A stretch of 64,000 nucleotides of DNA from Gemmatimonadota bacterium. GTDB lineage: Bacteria > Gemmatimonadota > Gemmatimonadetes > Gemmatimonadales > Gemmatimonadaceae. This document shows, piece after piece, positions 52,309 through 62,575 of this stretch. The stretch covers positions 73,185-137,184 of the forward strand of contig PLCA01000008.1 in the NCBI GenBank assembly GCA_003134685.1, written 5' to 3'. Under the pieces are notes generated by a model. That model was not told the DNA's origin and searched no databases. It saw nothing but the letters and a program-made list of their open reading frames with translations. Made by a program: the position numbers and the translations under genes. Each line of letters starts with the position of its first letter. Positions within the stretch are counted from its first letter, which is position 1.

Positions 52309-53307
52309 CTACAGCTCGCCCAGCTTCTGCATCTTGAAAGTTGCGATCGCACCGACGACGCCGGCGGAGAGGGGAAGCGCGCCCGGAACGATGCGGCACG
52401 CTTCGACCGCGGGCTTGAATGCGCGGCGCTTCACCTCTGCGCGCAACGGTCGGAAGAGCGCGTCTCCCGCCTGAGTGACGCCGCCCGCGAGCACCACGGT
52501 ATCCGGATTGAACATGTTGAGGAGATTCGACACGCCTGCCCCGAGAAAGCGAGCCGTCTCGCGCACGACCTCTCTGGCGGTCGAGTCGCCGCGCTTCGCG
52601 GCCTCGTAGACGGTCTGCGCAGTGATCTTGCGCAGATCGCCGTCGACCATGCTCACAATTATGGATTCGCTCTCGTCCCCGCGCAGCGCTTCCCGCGCGC
52701 GCTCGGCGATCGCCGGCCCGGAAGCGTAAGCCTCGAGGCATCCGTAGTTCCCGCATTTGCAGCGGCGTCCTGTGGAATCGATCGTCGTGTGACCGATCTC
52801 TCCCGCCACATCAGATGCGCCGTGATACAGTTTGCCCTCGAGGATTATTCCCCCGCCGATTCCGGTACCGAGCGTCATCCCGATCACGTTTCGGCCACCT
52901 ACCGCGGCGCCGCACCAGAACTCGCCGAGCGTCGCGCAATTGGCATCGTTGTCGAGGGTGGCTTCGAGATGCACCCGGCTCGAGATCTCGTCGCGCAGCG
53001 GAAAATTCTTCCACCCAAGGTTTGGTGTCACGATGACGACGCCCTTCTCGCGATCGAGCGGGCCGGGCGATCCAATGCCGACACCCAGAAAATCGGAGCG
53101 CTCCGCACCCGTCTCCGACATCGTCTGCGCGATTACCTGCTCGATCATTCCCGCGATTCGATCGACGACCGAGGCGGCTCCACCGTCAGCGAGTGTCTGC
53201 GTGGTGTGCATGGCGATCTCGCGGCTACCATCGAGCGGCATCGCACCGGCAACGATGTTGGTTCCGCCCAGATCCACTCCGACGATGTAACGCTCCTTCA
53301 CGCTCAT
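52309..53307 (-). CDS. ROK-family sugar kinase (glucokinase-like)
   Basis: A 332-residue ROK kinase. The phosphate loop is VGVDLGGTNIVAG, the second motif GVGIGSPGPLD, the catalytic Asp region LDNDANCATLGEF, then TLGTGIGGGII, and the ROK zinc motif GHTTIDSTGRRCKCGNYGCLEAYAS (HxnCxCGxxGCxE). It most likely phosphorylates glucose or N-acylmannosamine-type sugars. The ATG at 53307 overlaps the glycosyltransferase stop as ATGA; a longer frame to 53424 would run back into that gene. Confidence 0.93.
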   Translation of the reverse strand: MSVKERYIVGVDLGGTNIVAGAMPLDGSREIAMHTTQTLADGGAASVVDRIAGMIEQVIAQTMSETGAERSDFLGVGIGSPGPLDREKGVVIVTPNLGWKNFPLRDEISSRVHLEATLDNDANCATLGEFWCGAAVGGRNVIGMTLGTGIGGGIILEGKLYHGASDVAGEIGHTTIDSTGRRCKCGNYGCLEAYASGPAIAERAREALRGDESESIIVSMVDGDLRKITAQTVYEAAKRGDSTAREVVRETARFLGAGVSNLLNMFNPDTVVLAGGVTQAGDALFRPLRAEVKRRAFKPAVEACRIVPGALPLSAGVVGAIATFKMQKLGEL

Positions 53308-54332
53308 ACGGGCACCGATGGGTTGAGGACTTCCGTCAGCAGGCTCGAGATGTAGTCCGGCGTCAGCTCGCGCATGCAGCGCCAATGTCCGAGCGGACAC
53401 CGCTGTGGTCCGTGTCGATCGCACGGACGACAGGACAGGCTGTCATTTCCCGCGACCGCGCTTCTCTCGGCGAGAGGACCAAACCCGAACTCCGGCACCG
53501 TCGGGCCGAAGATCGTGACTGTGGGCGTTCCCATTGCCGATGCAAGATGCTGCGGTGCCGAATCATTCGTCACTATCGCTTGCGCGCGGCCAATCAGCTC
53601 CGCCGACGCCAGCAGCGGCAGAATTCCGACCGCATTGATCACCGTGTCCGGCGGCAGCGCTTCGGTTATCTGCGCCGCAATCGCGGAATCGGCCTTCGAC
53701 CCTATGACGGCGATCCTGAAGTCGTCGGCAAGCAGCTTCGCCAGCTCGACATAGTATGGCCACCGCTTTGTTCCCCAGGCACTGCCCGGCGCGAGGGCAA
53801 CGAACGGCTCGTCGGTGCTCCGGCTCTGGCGCAGCAACGAGTCGACCATGCGTCGGTCCTCGTCCGACGGGTACAGGCGCGGCCGGACCTGGTCGCGCGT
53901 AGGAGGATCCGCGCAATCCGACATCGATAGCGACCACAGTCGCTCGACGTGATGCCGGTCGGGCCGGTAAGGAACCTGAATCGTGTAGAGCACTCGTCCA
54001 GTGGAGCTTCTAAATCCGATTCGCTCCTTTGCGCCGGTCATCATGGCGATGAGCCCGCTGCGGAACGAGCCCTGCGCAAGGTACGCGGCTTTGTAAGGGC
54101 GCCTGCCGCGGATTTCCTGGATCGTTTGCCACATTCCGACCGCCGCTCCGTAAGTCCCACGCTTGTCGTAGCGGATGACGGTGCGAATGTCCGGATTGTT
54201 GGCGAGAGCGGCCGCGCCACCGGGAGTGACGAGGACGTCAACCGTCCCGCGCCGGGCCAACTCGGCGATGAGCGGCGTCGTGAGAATGACGTCGCCGAGA
54301 AAGCTCGTCTGGATAACGAGCGATCCGCCCAC
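53304..54332 (-). CDS. Glycosyltransferase family 9 (ADP-heptose:LPS heptosyltransferase-like)
   Basis: A 342-residue GT9 protein. The N-terminus SLVIQTSFLGDVILTTPLI is the typical opening strand and helix, and the C-terminal half has APGSAWGTKRWP, VTNDSAPQHLASAMGTPTVTIFGPT, and a Cys-rich tail (CRPCDRHGPQRCPLGHWRC) of the type seen in WaaF-like enzymes. It should add heptose or a related sugar to the LPS core at the inner face of the inner membrane. The GTG at 54332 abuts the lepA stop. It is the second gene of the lepA run. Confidence 0.9.
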   Translation of the reverse strand: MGGSLVIQTSFLGDVILTTPLIAELARRGTVDVLVTPGGAAALANNPDIRTVIRYDKRGTYGAAVGMWQTIQEIRGRRPYKAAYLAQGSFRSGLIAMMTGAKERIGFRSSTGRVLYTIQVPYRPDRHHVERLWSLSMSDCADPPTRDQVRPRLYPSDEDRRMVDSLLRQSRSTDEPFVALAPGSAWGTKRWPYYVELAKLLADDFRIAVIGSKADSAIAAQITEALPPDTVINAVGILPLLASAELIGRAQAIVTNDSAPQHLASAMGTPTVTIFGPTVPEFGFGPLAERSAVAGNDSLSCRPCDRHGPQRCPLGHWRCMRELTPDYISSLLTEVLNPSVPV

Positions 54333-56129
<1,797 letters not shown>

Positions 56130-56210
56130 CGGGGTGTCTCTGGGTTGTGCGGGATGCGACGGAAGGAACGTCGTAATATAACCGTCAAGCGCTCTCTTCC
56201 CGGCGCTCAG

Positions 56211-56245
56211 AAAAAGAAAGAGGGCTGCTTTCGCAGCCCTCTTTC
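56211..56245 (-). terminator. Rho-independent terminator of the DUF4384-type gene
   Basis: On the minus strand a perfect 13-bp stem GAAAGAGGGCTGC/GCAGCCCTCTTTC (56245-56216) with a four-base GAAA loop is followed by TTTTT (56215-56211). It lies about 30 bases after the stop at 56272 and separates this gene from lepA. Confidence 0.9.
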
Positions 56246-56271
56246 TCGAATCAGTGTGTCTACGCTTATTG

Positions 56272-57594
56272 CTAGTTCGGCGGAGGAGCGCGAAGCGGCT
56301 CCGACTTGGTAATCGGTGTCACTACTCGTGGTGGCGGAGGCGGCGGTGTGGAAGTCGGTTCATGCACCACCGGTGGTGGAGGTGGAGATTGTCTTGGCGG
56401 GTCAGCAACGTGGACTGGCGGCGGCGCCGCAGAGCGCGGCTCGGGCCGGTACTCGCGGAGAGGTTGCGACCCGGTCGCTGCTGTTGGTTCCCCGCGCGGT
56501 GCTGTGACGCGCTCGATCGGGACTCGACCCGGCGGGGGCGACATCGTTCCGGACTGTGGCCGGTAGCCCTGAAGAATCTGGCCCGGCTCGGAACGGCGCC
56601 TTCCGGGAGCCGTGATCGTCACGTCGCCCAGCTGAGGAAGTCCGGAGCGTTGCGGCAGCGGAAAGACTCCCTCCGGAGCTGTACTCCGACCGGACTTAGG
56701 GGGACGCAGTGGCTTGGGATGCTGAGGGAACCGATACTTGGGAAATCCGGTCGTGTCGCCCGGAGGCCGCGGCGATATCGGCGGACGCCGCCCGGCTACC
56801 CTCAACGGAGCGATCGCGATTATCGGAGAGCCGCAAATGTCGTAGCCGAGGATTCTGACCTGCTGGCCGTGCGACCTGAGCTGCCCTATGCGGTTGAACG
56901 CCTGAAAGCGATTGAATGCCAGAGTCGGAGCGAACGCGTAGCCGTAGTACAAATCGCATGAAGAGTAAGAGCCGAGCGCGTAGCCGGCGTACCGGTTGCC
57001 GGAGAAGCGCATGTAGTCCCGTCCGATCGGCTCGCCTTTGGCGCCCAGATAGCTGGCCAGCGCCCCCTCGGCAGACTCCGGACTCCGGCCCTCGATCAGC
57101 CCTCTGATCGCCGAGATGTTCCAGTCGCCGTCTCGCTCGATCAGATCCAGGTTGAACGGTGCCCGCGAAGCAAGCGCTATCACCGTGCCGCGCGAATCCA
57201 TGTAACCGTCAGCGTAATTGCCGTAGCCGGAGTTGGAAGCCGAGGAGTAGTACCCACCTCCATCGTTCGGCTGCGCAAAGCCGGCGAAGAAATTGGGAAG
57301 GTTGAGCTGCTTGTGGGCGAGGATCCGCACCGAAATGCCGGGGAAATCGGGGTGCAGAACCTGGATGCGTCCGTCGACATCCATCGAGACCGCGAAGATG
57401 TAGGCGTTCTCCGAGACGTCTATGACGGGAGTCACATAGCTCGTGGTCTGGAGGGCGTAGGAGCCGTTCGAGGAATAGACCCGGATTATTGGGGCTCGCT
57501 GCCGGGCTGTCTCCTGCGCTCCGGCGACTGAAGCGATTGCGCACAGTAGTAACGAGGAAGTACCCACCGCCGCCGCCAATCTTGTCGCTCGCAT
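56272..57594 (-). CDS. Secreted proline-rich protein with DUF4384-like domain
   Basis: A 440-residue protein from the ATG at 57594, which has GGAGG five bases upstream. A Sec signal ([20 protein letters not shown]...AGAQ) is followed by a beta-rich region (about 35-105: [30 protein letters not shown]) resembling DUF4384. A middle part rich in Tyr/Ser/Gly has [22 protein letters not shown] and a CDLYYGYAF element. The last 180 residues are disordered-looking and Pro/Arg-rich, ending in runs such as PPPPPPRVV. It probably sits in the periplasm or on the outer surface. Function unknown; it is a single-gene unit with its own terminator. Confidence 0.78.
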   Translation of the reverse strand: MRATRLAAAVGTSSLLLCAIASVAGAQETARQRAPIIRVYSSNGSYALQTTSYVTPVIDVSENAYIFAVSMDVDGRIQVLHPDFPGISVRILAHKQLNLPNFFAGFAQPNDGGGYYSSASNSGYGNYADGYMDSRGTVIALASRAPFNLDLIERDGDWNISAIRGLIEGRSPESAEGALASYLGAKGEPIGRDYMRFSGNRYAGYALGSYSSCDLYYGYAFAPTLAFNRFQAFNRIGQLRSHGQQVRILGYDICGSPIIAIAPLRVAGRRPPISPRPPGDTTGFPKYRFPQHPKPLRPPKSGRSTAPEGVFPLPQRSGLPQLGDVTITAPGRRRSEPGQILQGYRPQSGTMSPPPGRVPIERVTAPRGEPTAATGSQPLREYRPEPRSAAPPPVHVADPPRQSPPPPPVVHEPTSTPPPPPPRVVTPITKSEPLRAPPPN

Positions 57595-57610
57595 ATCGAC
57601 CTCCACGGGT

Positions 57611-57642
57611 TTGTATACAATTTCGCGATACGAATTTGTAAA
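57611..57642 (-). promoter_or_regulatory. Putative promoter with overlapping palindrome TTGTATACAA
   Basis: On the minus strand TTTACA (57642-57637) is followed after 17 bases by TGTATA (57619-57614), or after 19 by TATACA. The perfect 10-bp palindrome TTGTATACAA (57611-57620) overlaps the -10 region, so it could be an operator. The transcript would begin only about 15 bases before the ATG at 57594. Confidence 0.4.
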
Positions 57643-57708
57643 GTCAATGGTGAACTGAGGCGGAAGTGGGCGGGCCAGAGTCCTGTCAGGCTGCTGTCAG
57701 GAGCGCCC

Positions 57709-60700
57709 ATGGCCCAATCTACCGTGGGGCGGGCCGCTACCTGTAGCTCCGGAGCGCACTTACTTTGCGCCATGCCGCTCCCACAACTGCTCTCGATATT
57801 CGAGTCTCTGGCTGAATTCCGGGAGCTGCTGAGCGATCTGCCGGGGCCGGCCTCGCGCCGCGCGCTGGGCGGCCTTCACGGATCGAGCGATGCCGTCGTG
57901 CTCGCTTCTCTCTCCAAGAATCTTACGCGCCGCTTCTTCGTCGTGTTGAACGACGACGTCGCCGGCGCCGAGCGCTGGCTCGCGGATTTGGGCACCCTCG
58001 TAGAGCCCGAAGAAGTTGCCTTCTACCCTCCGCGGGAGAGCTTCGGGGAGGCGGAGGCCCACGCGGAAGTCGCCGGCGAACGTGTTGAAACACTGGAAAG
58101 AATCGGCCGCGGAGACCTTCGAATCGTCGTCACCACCAGCCGAGCGCTGCTCGAGCGCACCCAGCTGCCGCGCGCGCTGGCTTCCGCGAGGCTCGAGCTG
58201 AGAAAGGGAGATACCAGGCGCCCGGAGCAGCTGGCCGCGCACCTCGAGGCCATTGGCTTCGAGCGCGTTCCCATGGTGGAAGACGTCGCGCAGTTCAGCG
58301 TTCGGGGCGGGATCTTCGACATCTACAGCTTTGGCATGGCGGAGCCGGTGCGCCTCGAGTTCTGGGGCGACGACATCACCGAGCTGCGCCATTTCGACCT
58401 CCTCACCCAGAGATCGACCCGCGACGCGCCGACCGCGCTTGTACTCCCCGTGGACGGCCAGATCAGCACGGGGGATGTCGAGCCCGAGCGCTCGTCCATT
58501 CGGGCGCTATTTCCGCCCGACACGCTGTTCGTGGTGCCGCGCGGAACCCACGTGAAGCCCGAGCTGGAGCGAACCTGGGCGGAAGCGCAGCACCACATCG
58601 ACCTGGCCCGGCGTCGAGGAGAAGACACCCCCAGCCGCGACGAGCTGTTCGAGTCTCCGGACACCACGCTCCGTGCGCTCAGTGAATACGGAACGATCGA
58701 TCTCTCAGGCGAAGATGCGCGGATAGTCTTTCCAATCAGGGAGCCGGAAGAGATTCAACGCGACATGAGGCGGCTGAAACAGGTCGTCGCCGATGGAATC
58801 CCGACGGTGATCCTGTGCGACAACGCCGGTCAGGCCGAGCGTCTCGACGAGCTCCTGAACGACGACCGCGTCTCGCCGGCGACCCTCGCCATAGGAGTTC
58901 TGGACGGTGGCTTCGTGATGCCGCCGCGTGGAGAGTCCTTCGCGGGCTATCGAGTACTCACCGACCACGAAATCTTCCGCCGCGAGCGGCGCTTTCGCCG
59001 AGCGCGGCGCTACGTCACCGGCGCTGCTCTCGAGAGCCTGACGGCGCTTAAACCGGGCGACTACGTCGTGCACCTCGAGCACGGAGTAGGGATCTACCGC
59101 GGCATGGAGAAGATCTTCGTGCGCGAGAGCACGGTCGAAGTCGCGGTGATCGAGTACGAGGGAGGCGACCGGCTCAACGTCCCGCTCTATCGCATCGACC
59201 AGGTCGAGCGATACCGATCCGCCGCCGACATCACAAAGGACGCCTCGCCGCCGCGGCTGCACGCGCTCGGCGGCAAGCGTTGGGCGTCGCAGCGGGACAA
59301 GACGCGCGCCGCGATTCAGGAGATGACGGTCGAGCTCCTCGACCTGTACGCACGTCGCAAAGTCGCGACCCGACCGCCGCACCTGCCGGATACCGTGTGG
59401 CAGCGCCAGCTCGAATCGTCATTTCTATTCGAGGATACTCCCGATCAGCGGACGGCCACCACCGACGTGAAGGGCGACATGGAGCGTCCTCGACCCATGG
59501 ATCGGCTCCTTGTCGGCGACGTTGGCTACGGCAAGACCGAGATCGCGGTGCGCGCCGCGTTCAAAGCGGTACAATCGGGCCGGCAGGTGGTCGTGCTGGT
59601 GCCGACGACGATCCTTGCCGACCAGCACGCGCGAACATTCGGCGAGCGGCTGGCCGATTTCCCAGTGAGGGTGGAAACGCTGAGTCGCTTTCAGACGCCC
59701 AAGGAACAAGCGGTCGTGCTCGCCGATCTCAAAGCCGGGAAGGTCGATGTCGTCATCGGCACGCATCGCCTTCTGAGCCCGGACGTCGCGTTCTCCGAGC
59801 TCGGACTGATCGTCGTTGACGAAGAGCATCGCTTCGGTGTCAAACACAAGGAACGCCTCAAGAGGCTCAGACTCGATACCGATGTGCTCACGCTGACCGC
59901 CACGCCTATTCCGCGAACTCTTCACCTCTCGCTGGCCGGCCTGCGCGACATGACACTAATGCAGACGCCCCCACGAGATCGCTCGCCCGTGCTCACCTAC
60001 GTCGAGCCGTGGGACGATGGCTTGATCGACGAAGGCATTTCACGCGAGCTTGATCGTGGCGGCCAGGTTTTCTTCGTCCACAACCGGGTCGAGACGATCG
60101 ATGGGATGGCGGAGCACATCCGCCACGTCGTGCCACGCGCCCGCATCGGCGTCGGACACGGGCAGATGCGCGAGCGAGAGCTCGAGCAGGTCATGCGCAA
60201 GTTCGTCGACGGCGAGATCGACGTCCTCGTCTCGACGATGATCGTGGAGTCGGGGCTCGACGTTCCGAACGCCAACACGATGTTCGTGAACCGCGCCGAC
60301 ACGTTCGGCCTGGCGCAGCTGTATCAGCTGCGCGGCCGGGTCGGCCGCTCGCACCGCAGGGCGAGCTGCTATCTGCTGGTGCCGGATTCGATCGACGAAG
60401 ATGCGAATCGCCGCCTCACGATTCTGGAACACCATACGCAGCTCGGGGCCGGCTATCAGATCGCGCTCAAGGATCTCGAGCTGCGCGGCGCCGGCAATCT
60501 TCTTGGTCCCGAGCAGTCGGGGTTCGTGCACGCCGTCGGGTTCGACATGTATCTCCGCATGCTCGATGAGACCGTCAAGCGCCTGCTACGCGGCGACGAC
60601 GCTCCCCGGCTCCAGCCATCCGAGATCTCGCTCGACGTGCCGTCGTATCTTCCCGACGAGTACATCAACTCGCAGGACGCCAAGCTCGACATATACCGGC

Positions 60701-61053
60701 GCCTCACGCACATGACGGACGCCGCGGAGATAGAAGCCTTGAAGGAGGAAGTGCGCGATCGCTTCGGGGTGCTCCCCGAGCCGGCCCGGTTTTTTTTCGC
60801 CACTGCTCTGCTTCGCCTCCTGGGCGGCGCGTCCGACATCGAGTCGGTGCTGGTGCGCGGAAACGAGGCCCGTATTACCTTTCGCGAGCACGCGGTGCCC
60901 CGTATGAAGGGGATTTCGGCGGCGTTCCACGAGGTACAGTTTCAGGCGGAAGTGCGTCGCGCGCATCCGCTGTCGCTCAAGCTCACCCGTCTTGGAGGAG
61001 CTGAGATGCTCGATGGACTTGTCCGTGCCCTGACGACACTGCGCCCCACCTGA
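57709..61053 (+). CDS. mfd: Transcription-repair coupling factor Mfd
   Basis: Mfd of 1114 residues (1093 from the alternative ATG at 57772). It has an N-terminal UvrB-like part (about 25-340), the RNA-polymerase-interacting domain with GDYVVHLEHGVGIYRG, and the RecG-like translocase: GDVGYGKTEIA (near 59515), VDEEHRFG, TATPIPRTLHLSL, QLRGRVGRS. A C-terminal TRCF domain follows. It removes RNA polymerase stalled at lesions and recruits UvrA, whose gene is at 11531. The start at 57709 has AGGAG at good spacing, but its extra 21 residues look non-conserved; 57772 fits the family better and lacks a ribosome site. Confidence 0.96.
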   Translation: MAQSTVGRAATCSSGAHLLCAMPLPQLLSIFESLAEFRELLSDLPGPASRRALGGLHGSSDAVVLASLSKNLTRRFFVVLNDDVAGAERWLADLGTLVEPEEVAFYPPRESFGEAEAHAEVAGERVETLERIGRGDLRIVVTTSRALLERTQLPRALASARLELRKGDTRRPEQLAAHLEAIGFERVPMVEDVAQFSVRGGIFDIYSFGMAEPVRLEFWGDDITELRHFDLLTQRSTRDAPTALVLPVDGQISTGDVEPERSSIRALFPPDTLFVVPRGTHVKPELERTWAEAQHHIDLARRRGEDTPSRDELFESPDTTLRALSEYGTIDLSGEDARIVFPIREPEEIQRDMRRLKQVVADGIPTVILCDNAGQAERLDELLNDDRVSPATLAIGVLDGGFVMPPRGESFAGYRVLTDHEIFRRERRFRRARRYVTGAALESLTALKPGDYVVHLEHGVGIYRGMEKIFVRESTVEVAVIEYEGGDRLNVPLYRIDQVERYRSAADITKDASPPRLHALGGKRWASQRDKTRAAIQEMTVELLDLYARRKVATRPPHLPDTVWQRQLESSFLFEDTPDQRTATTDVKGDMERPRPMDRLLVGDVGYGKTEIAVRAAFKAVQSGRQVVVLVPTTILADQHARTFGERLADFPVRVETLSRFQTPKEQAVVLADLKAGKVDVVIGTHRLLSPDVAFSELGLIVVDEEHRFGVKHKERLKRLRLDTDVLTLTATPIPRTLHLSLAGLRDMTLMQTPPRDRSPVLTYVEPWDDGLIDEGISRELDRGGQVFFVHNRVETIDGMAEHIRHVVPRARIGVGHGQMRERELEQVMRKFVDGEIDVLVSTMIVESGLDVPNANTMFVNRADTFGLAQLYQLRGRVGRSHRRASCYLLVPDSIDEDANRRLTILEHHTQLGAGYQIALKDLELRGAGNLLGPEQSGFVHAVGFDMYLRMLDETVKRLLRGDDAPRLQPSEISLDVPSYLPDEYINSQDAKLDIYRRLTHMTDAAEIEALKEEVRDRFGVLPEPARFFFATALLRLLGGASDIESVLVRGNEARITFREHAVPRMKGISAAFHEVQFQAEVRRAHPLSLKLTRLGGAEMLDGLVRALTTLRPT

Positions 61054-61076
61054 CAGCTAACCCGTACGACGCAAAC

Positions 61077-62540
61077 ATGAAACGCAATATCGCTCTCGCC
61101 GCTGTAGCGGCTTTTACGCTTTCGGCCTGCTCCGGCCTCAAGGACGCTCTCAACGCGCACACCGACTGGGTGGCCCGCGCCGGAAGCGCTGAGCTCACGG
61201 TCGCCAAGCTGGGGAACCTGCTCGGCAAATCGCGCGCGCCGATCCGCAAGGACATCGCCAAGTCGATCGCGAACGTGTGGGTCGATTACCAGCTGCTCAG
61301 CGTCGCCGCGGCGCACAATGACTCGCTGAGCGATCCCAAGATGATCGACGAAGCGATGTGGCCGGCGATCGCCAATCTGAAGGCGCGCAAATGGTATGAC
61401 ATCGTGTCGAAGGGTTGGGGCGTGGAAGACACCGCCGCCGCCAAGCGCCAATGGGACAGCGACCAGATTCTGGCCGCCGACCATATCCTCCTGCTCACGC
61501 AGGGAATGAACGACGCGCAAAAGGCGAAGGTCAGAGTAAGAATCGATTCGATTCGCCGCGTGGTTACTCCCGCCAACTTCGCCGATATCGCAAAAAAAAA
61601 CAGCCAGGACCAGCAGTCAGCGCGTAACGGAGGATCGCTCGGAATCTTTGCGAAGGGCTCGATGGTTCCCGAGTTCGAGAAGGCGGTCGTCGCGCTCAAG
61701 CCCGGCCAGATCTCCCCGGTGGTTCAGACCCAGTACGGATTTCACATCATTCACCGGCCGACCTACGATCAGATCAAGGGCCAGCTACTAATCGCCTCGA
61801 AGGGACGAAGCGTCGCCGTCGCGGAGAGCACGTACCTCGCCAAGCTCGAGGCGAACGGCAAGATCGAGGTGAAGAAGGACGCGGTTACGACCGTGAAAGC
61901 GCTGGGCAATGATCCGGACGCGTACCGGCGCGACAACACCGTGCTCGCGACATCGGTCGCGGGGAAATTTACGACAGCCCGTCTCGTCGGCTGGCTGGAG
62001 ACGCTGCCGCCACAAGCCCGGGTGCTCGATCAGATCAAGCAGTCGCCCGATTCGCTCCTCCTGCAGCTGGTTCGCAACTTCGTCAAGAATGAGCTGGTGC
62101 TGAGGCAGGCCGACAGCGCCAAGGTGCAGATCGATCCAGCCGAGCTGGCCCAGCTCCGCGCGAGCTTCAGCAACGCCGTTCGCTCGGCGTGGGCGCAGCT
62201 TGGGGTGACGCCGGCGTCGCTGGCGGATAGCGCCAAGAGCGAAGGCGACCGCGAGAAGCTCGCCGCCAAGCGGGTCGACGAATATTTCACGCGTATGATC
62301 CAGGAGCAGGCGCCGTTCGTGGCCGTTCCGACGCCGCTCTCGAACGTTCTGCGCGAGAGGTTCAAGTATTCGTTCAATGACGCAGGGTTCGACCGTTCGG
62401 TTCAGGAGGCGGCGAAGATCCGCAGCTCCGCTGACTCGGCGCGCTCGGCGGCCCAGCCGTCGACGGCTGTGCCTCTGGGACCTCAACCGGTCCCGGCTCC
62501 ACCGACCGCGTCCTCGACTCCTCCGGGCGGCAAGAAGTGA
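61077..62540 (+). CDS. Parvulin-type peptidyl-prolyl isomerase lipoprotein
   Basis: A 487-residue lipoprotein (signal with lipobox LSAC at about 15-18). One PpiC/parvulin domain lies at about 130-230: ADHILLLTQGM, then FADIAKKNSQDQQSARNGGSLGIFAKGSMVPEFEKAV and QTQYGFHIIHRPTY. A long helical N- and C-terminal region is of the SurA/PrsA chaperone type, and the tail is Pro/Ala-rich (PQPVPAPPTASSTPPGGKK). It should help fold outer-membrane or periplasmic proteins. It lies 23 bases after mfd and 35 bases before the next PPIase gene. Confidence 0.9.
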   Translation: MKRNIALAAVAAFTLSACSGLKDALNAHTDWVARAGSAELTVAKLGNLLGKSRAPIRKDIAKSIANVWVDYQLLSVAAAHNDSLSDPKMIDEAMWPAIANLKARKWYDIVSKGWGVEDTAAAKRQWDSDQILAADHILLLTQGMNDAQKAKVRVRIDSIRRVVTPANFADIAKKNSQDQQSARNGGSLGIFAKGSMVPEFEKAVVALKPGQISPVVQTQYGFHIIHRPTYDQIKGQLLIASKGRSVAVAESTYLAKLEANGKIEVKKDAVTTVKALGNDPDAYRRDNTVLATSVAGKFTTARLVGWLETLPPQARVLDQIKQSPDSLLLQLVRNFVKNELVLRQADSAKVQIDPAELAQLRASFSNAVRSAWAQLGVTPASLADSAKSEGDREKLAAKRVDEYFTRMIQEQAPFVAVPTPLSNVLRERFKYSFNDAGFDRSVQEAAKIRSSADSARSAAQPSTAVPLGPQPVPAPPTASSTPPGGKK

Positions 62541-62575
62541 TCGAACCACGATTCAGTCGCGGGGTAGGATCCGGG

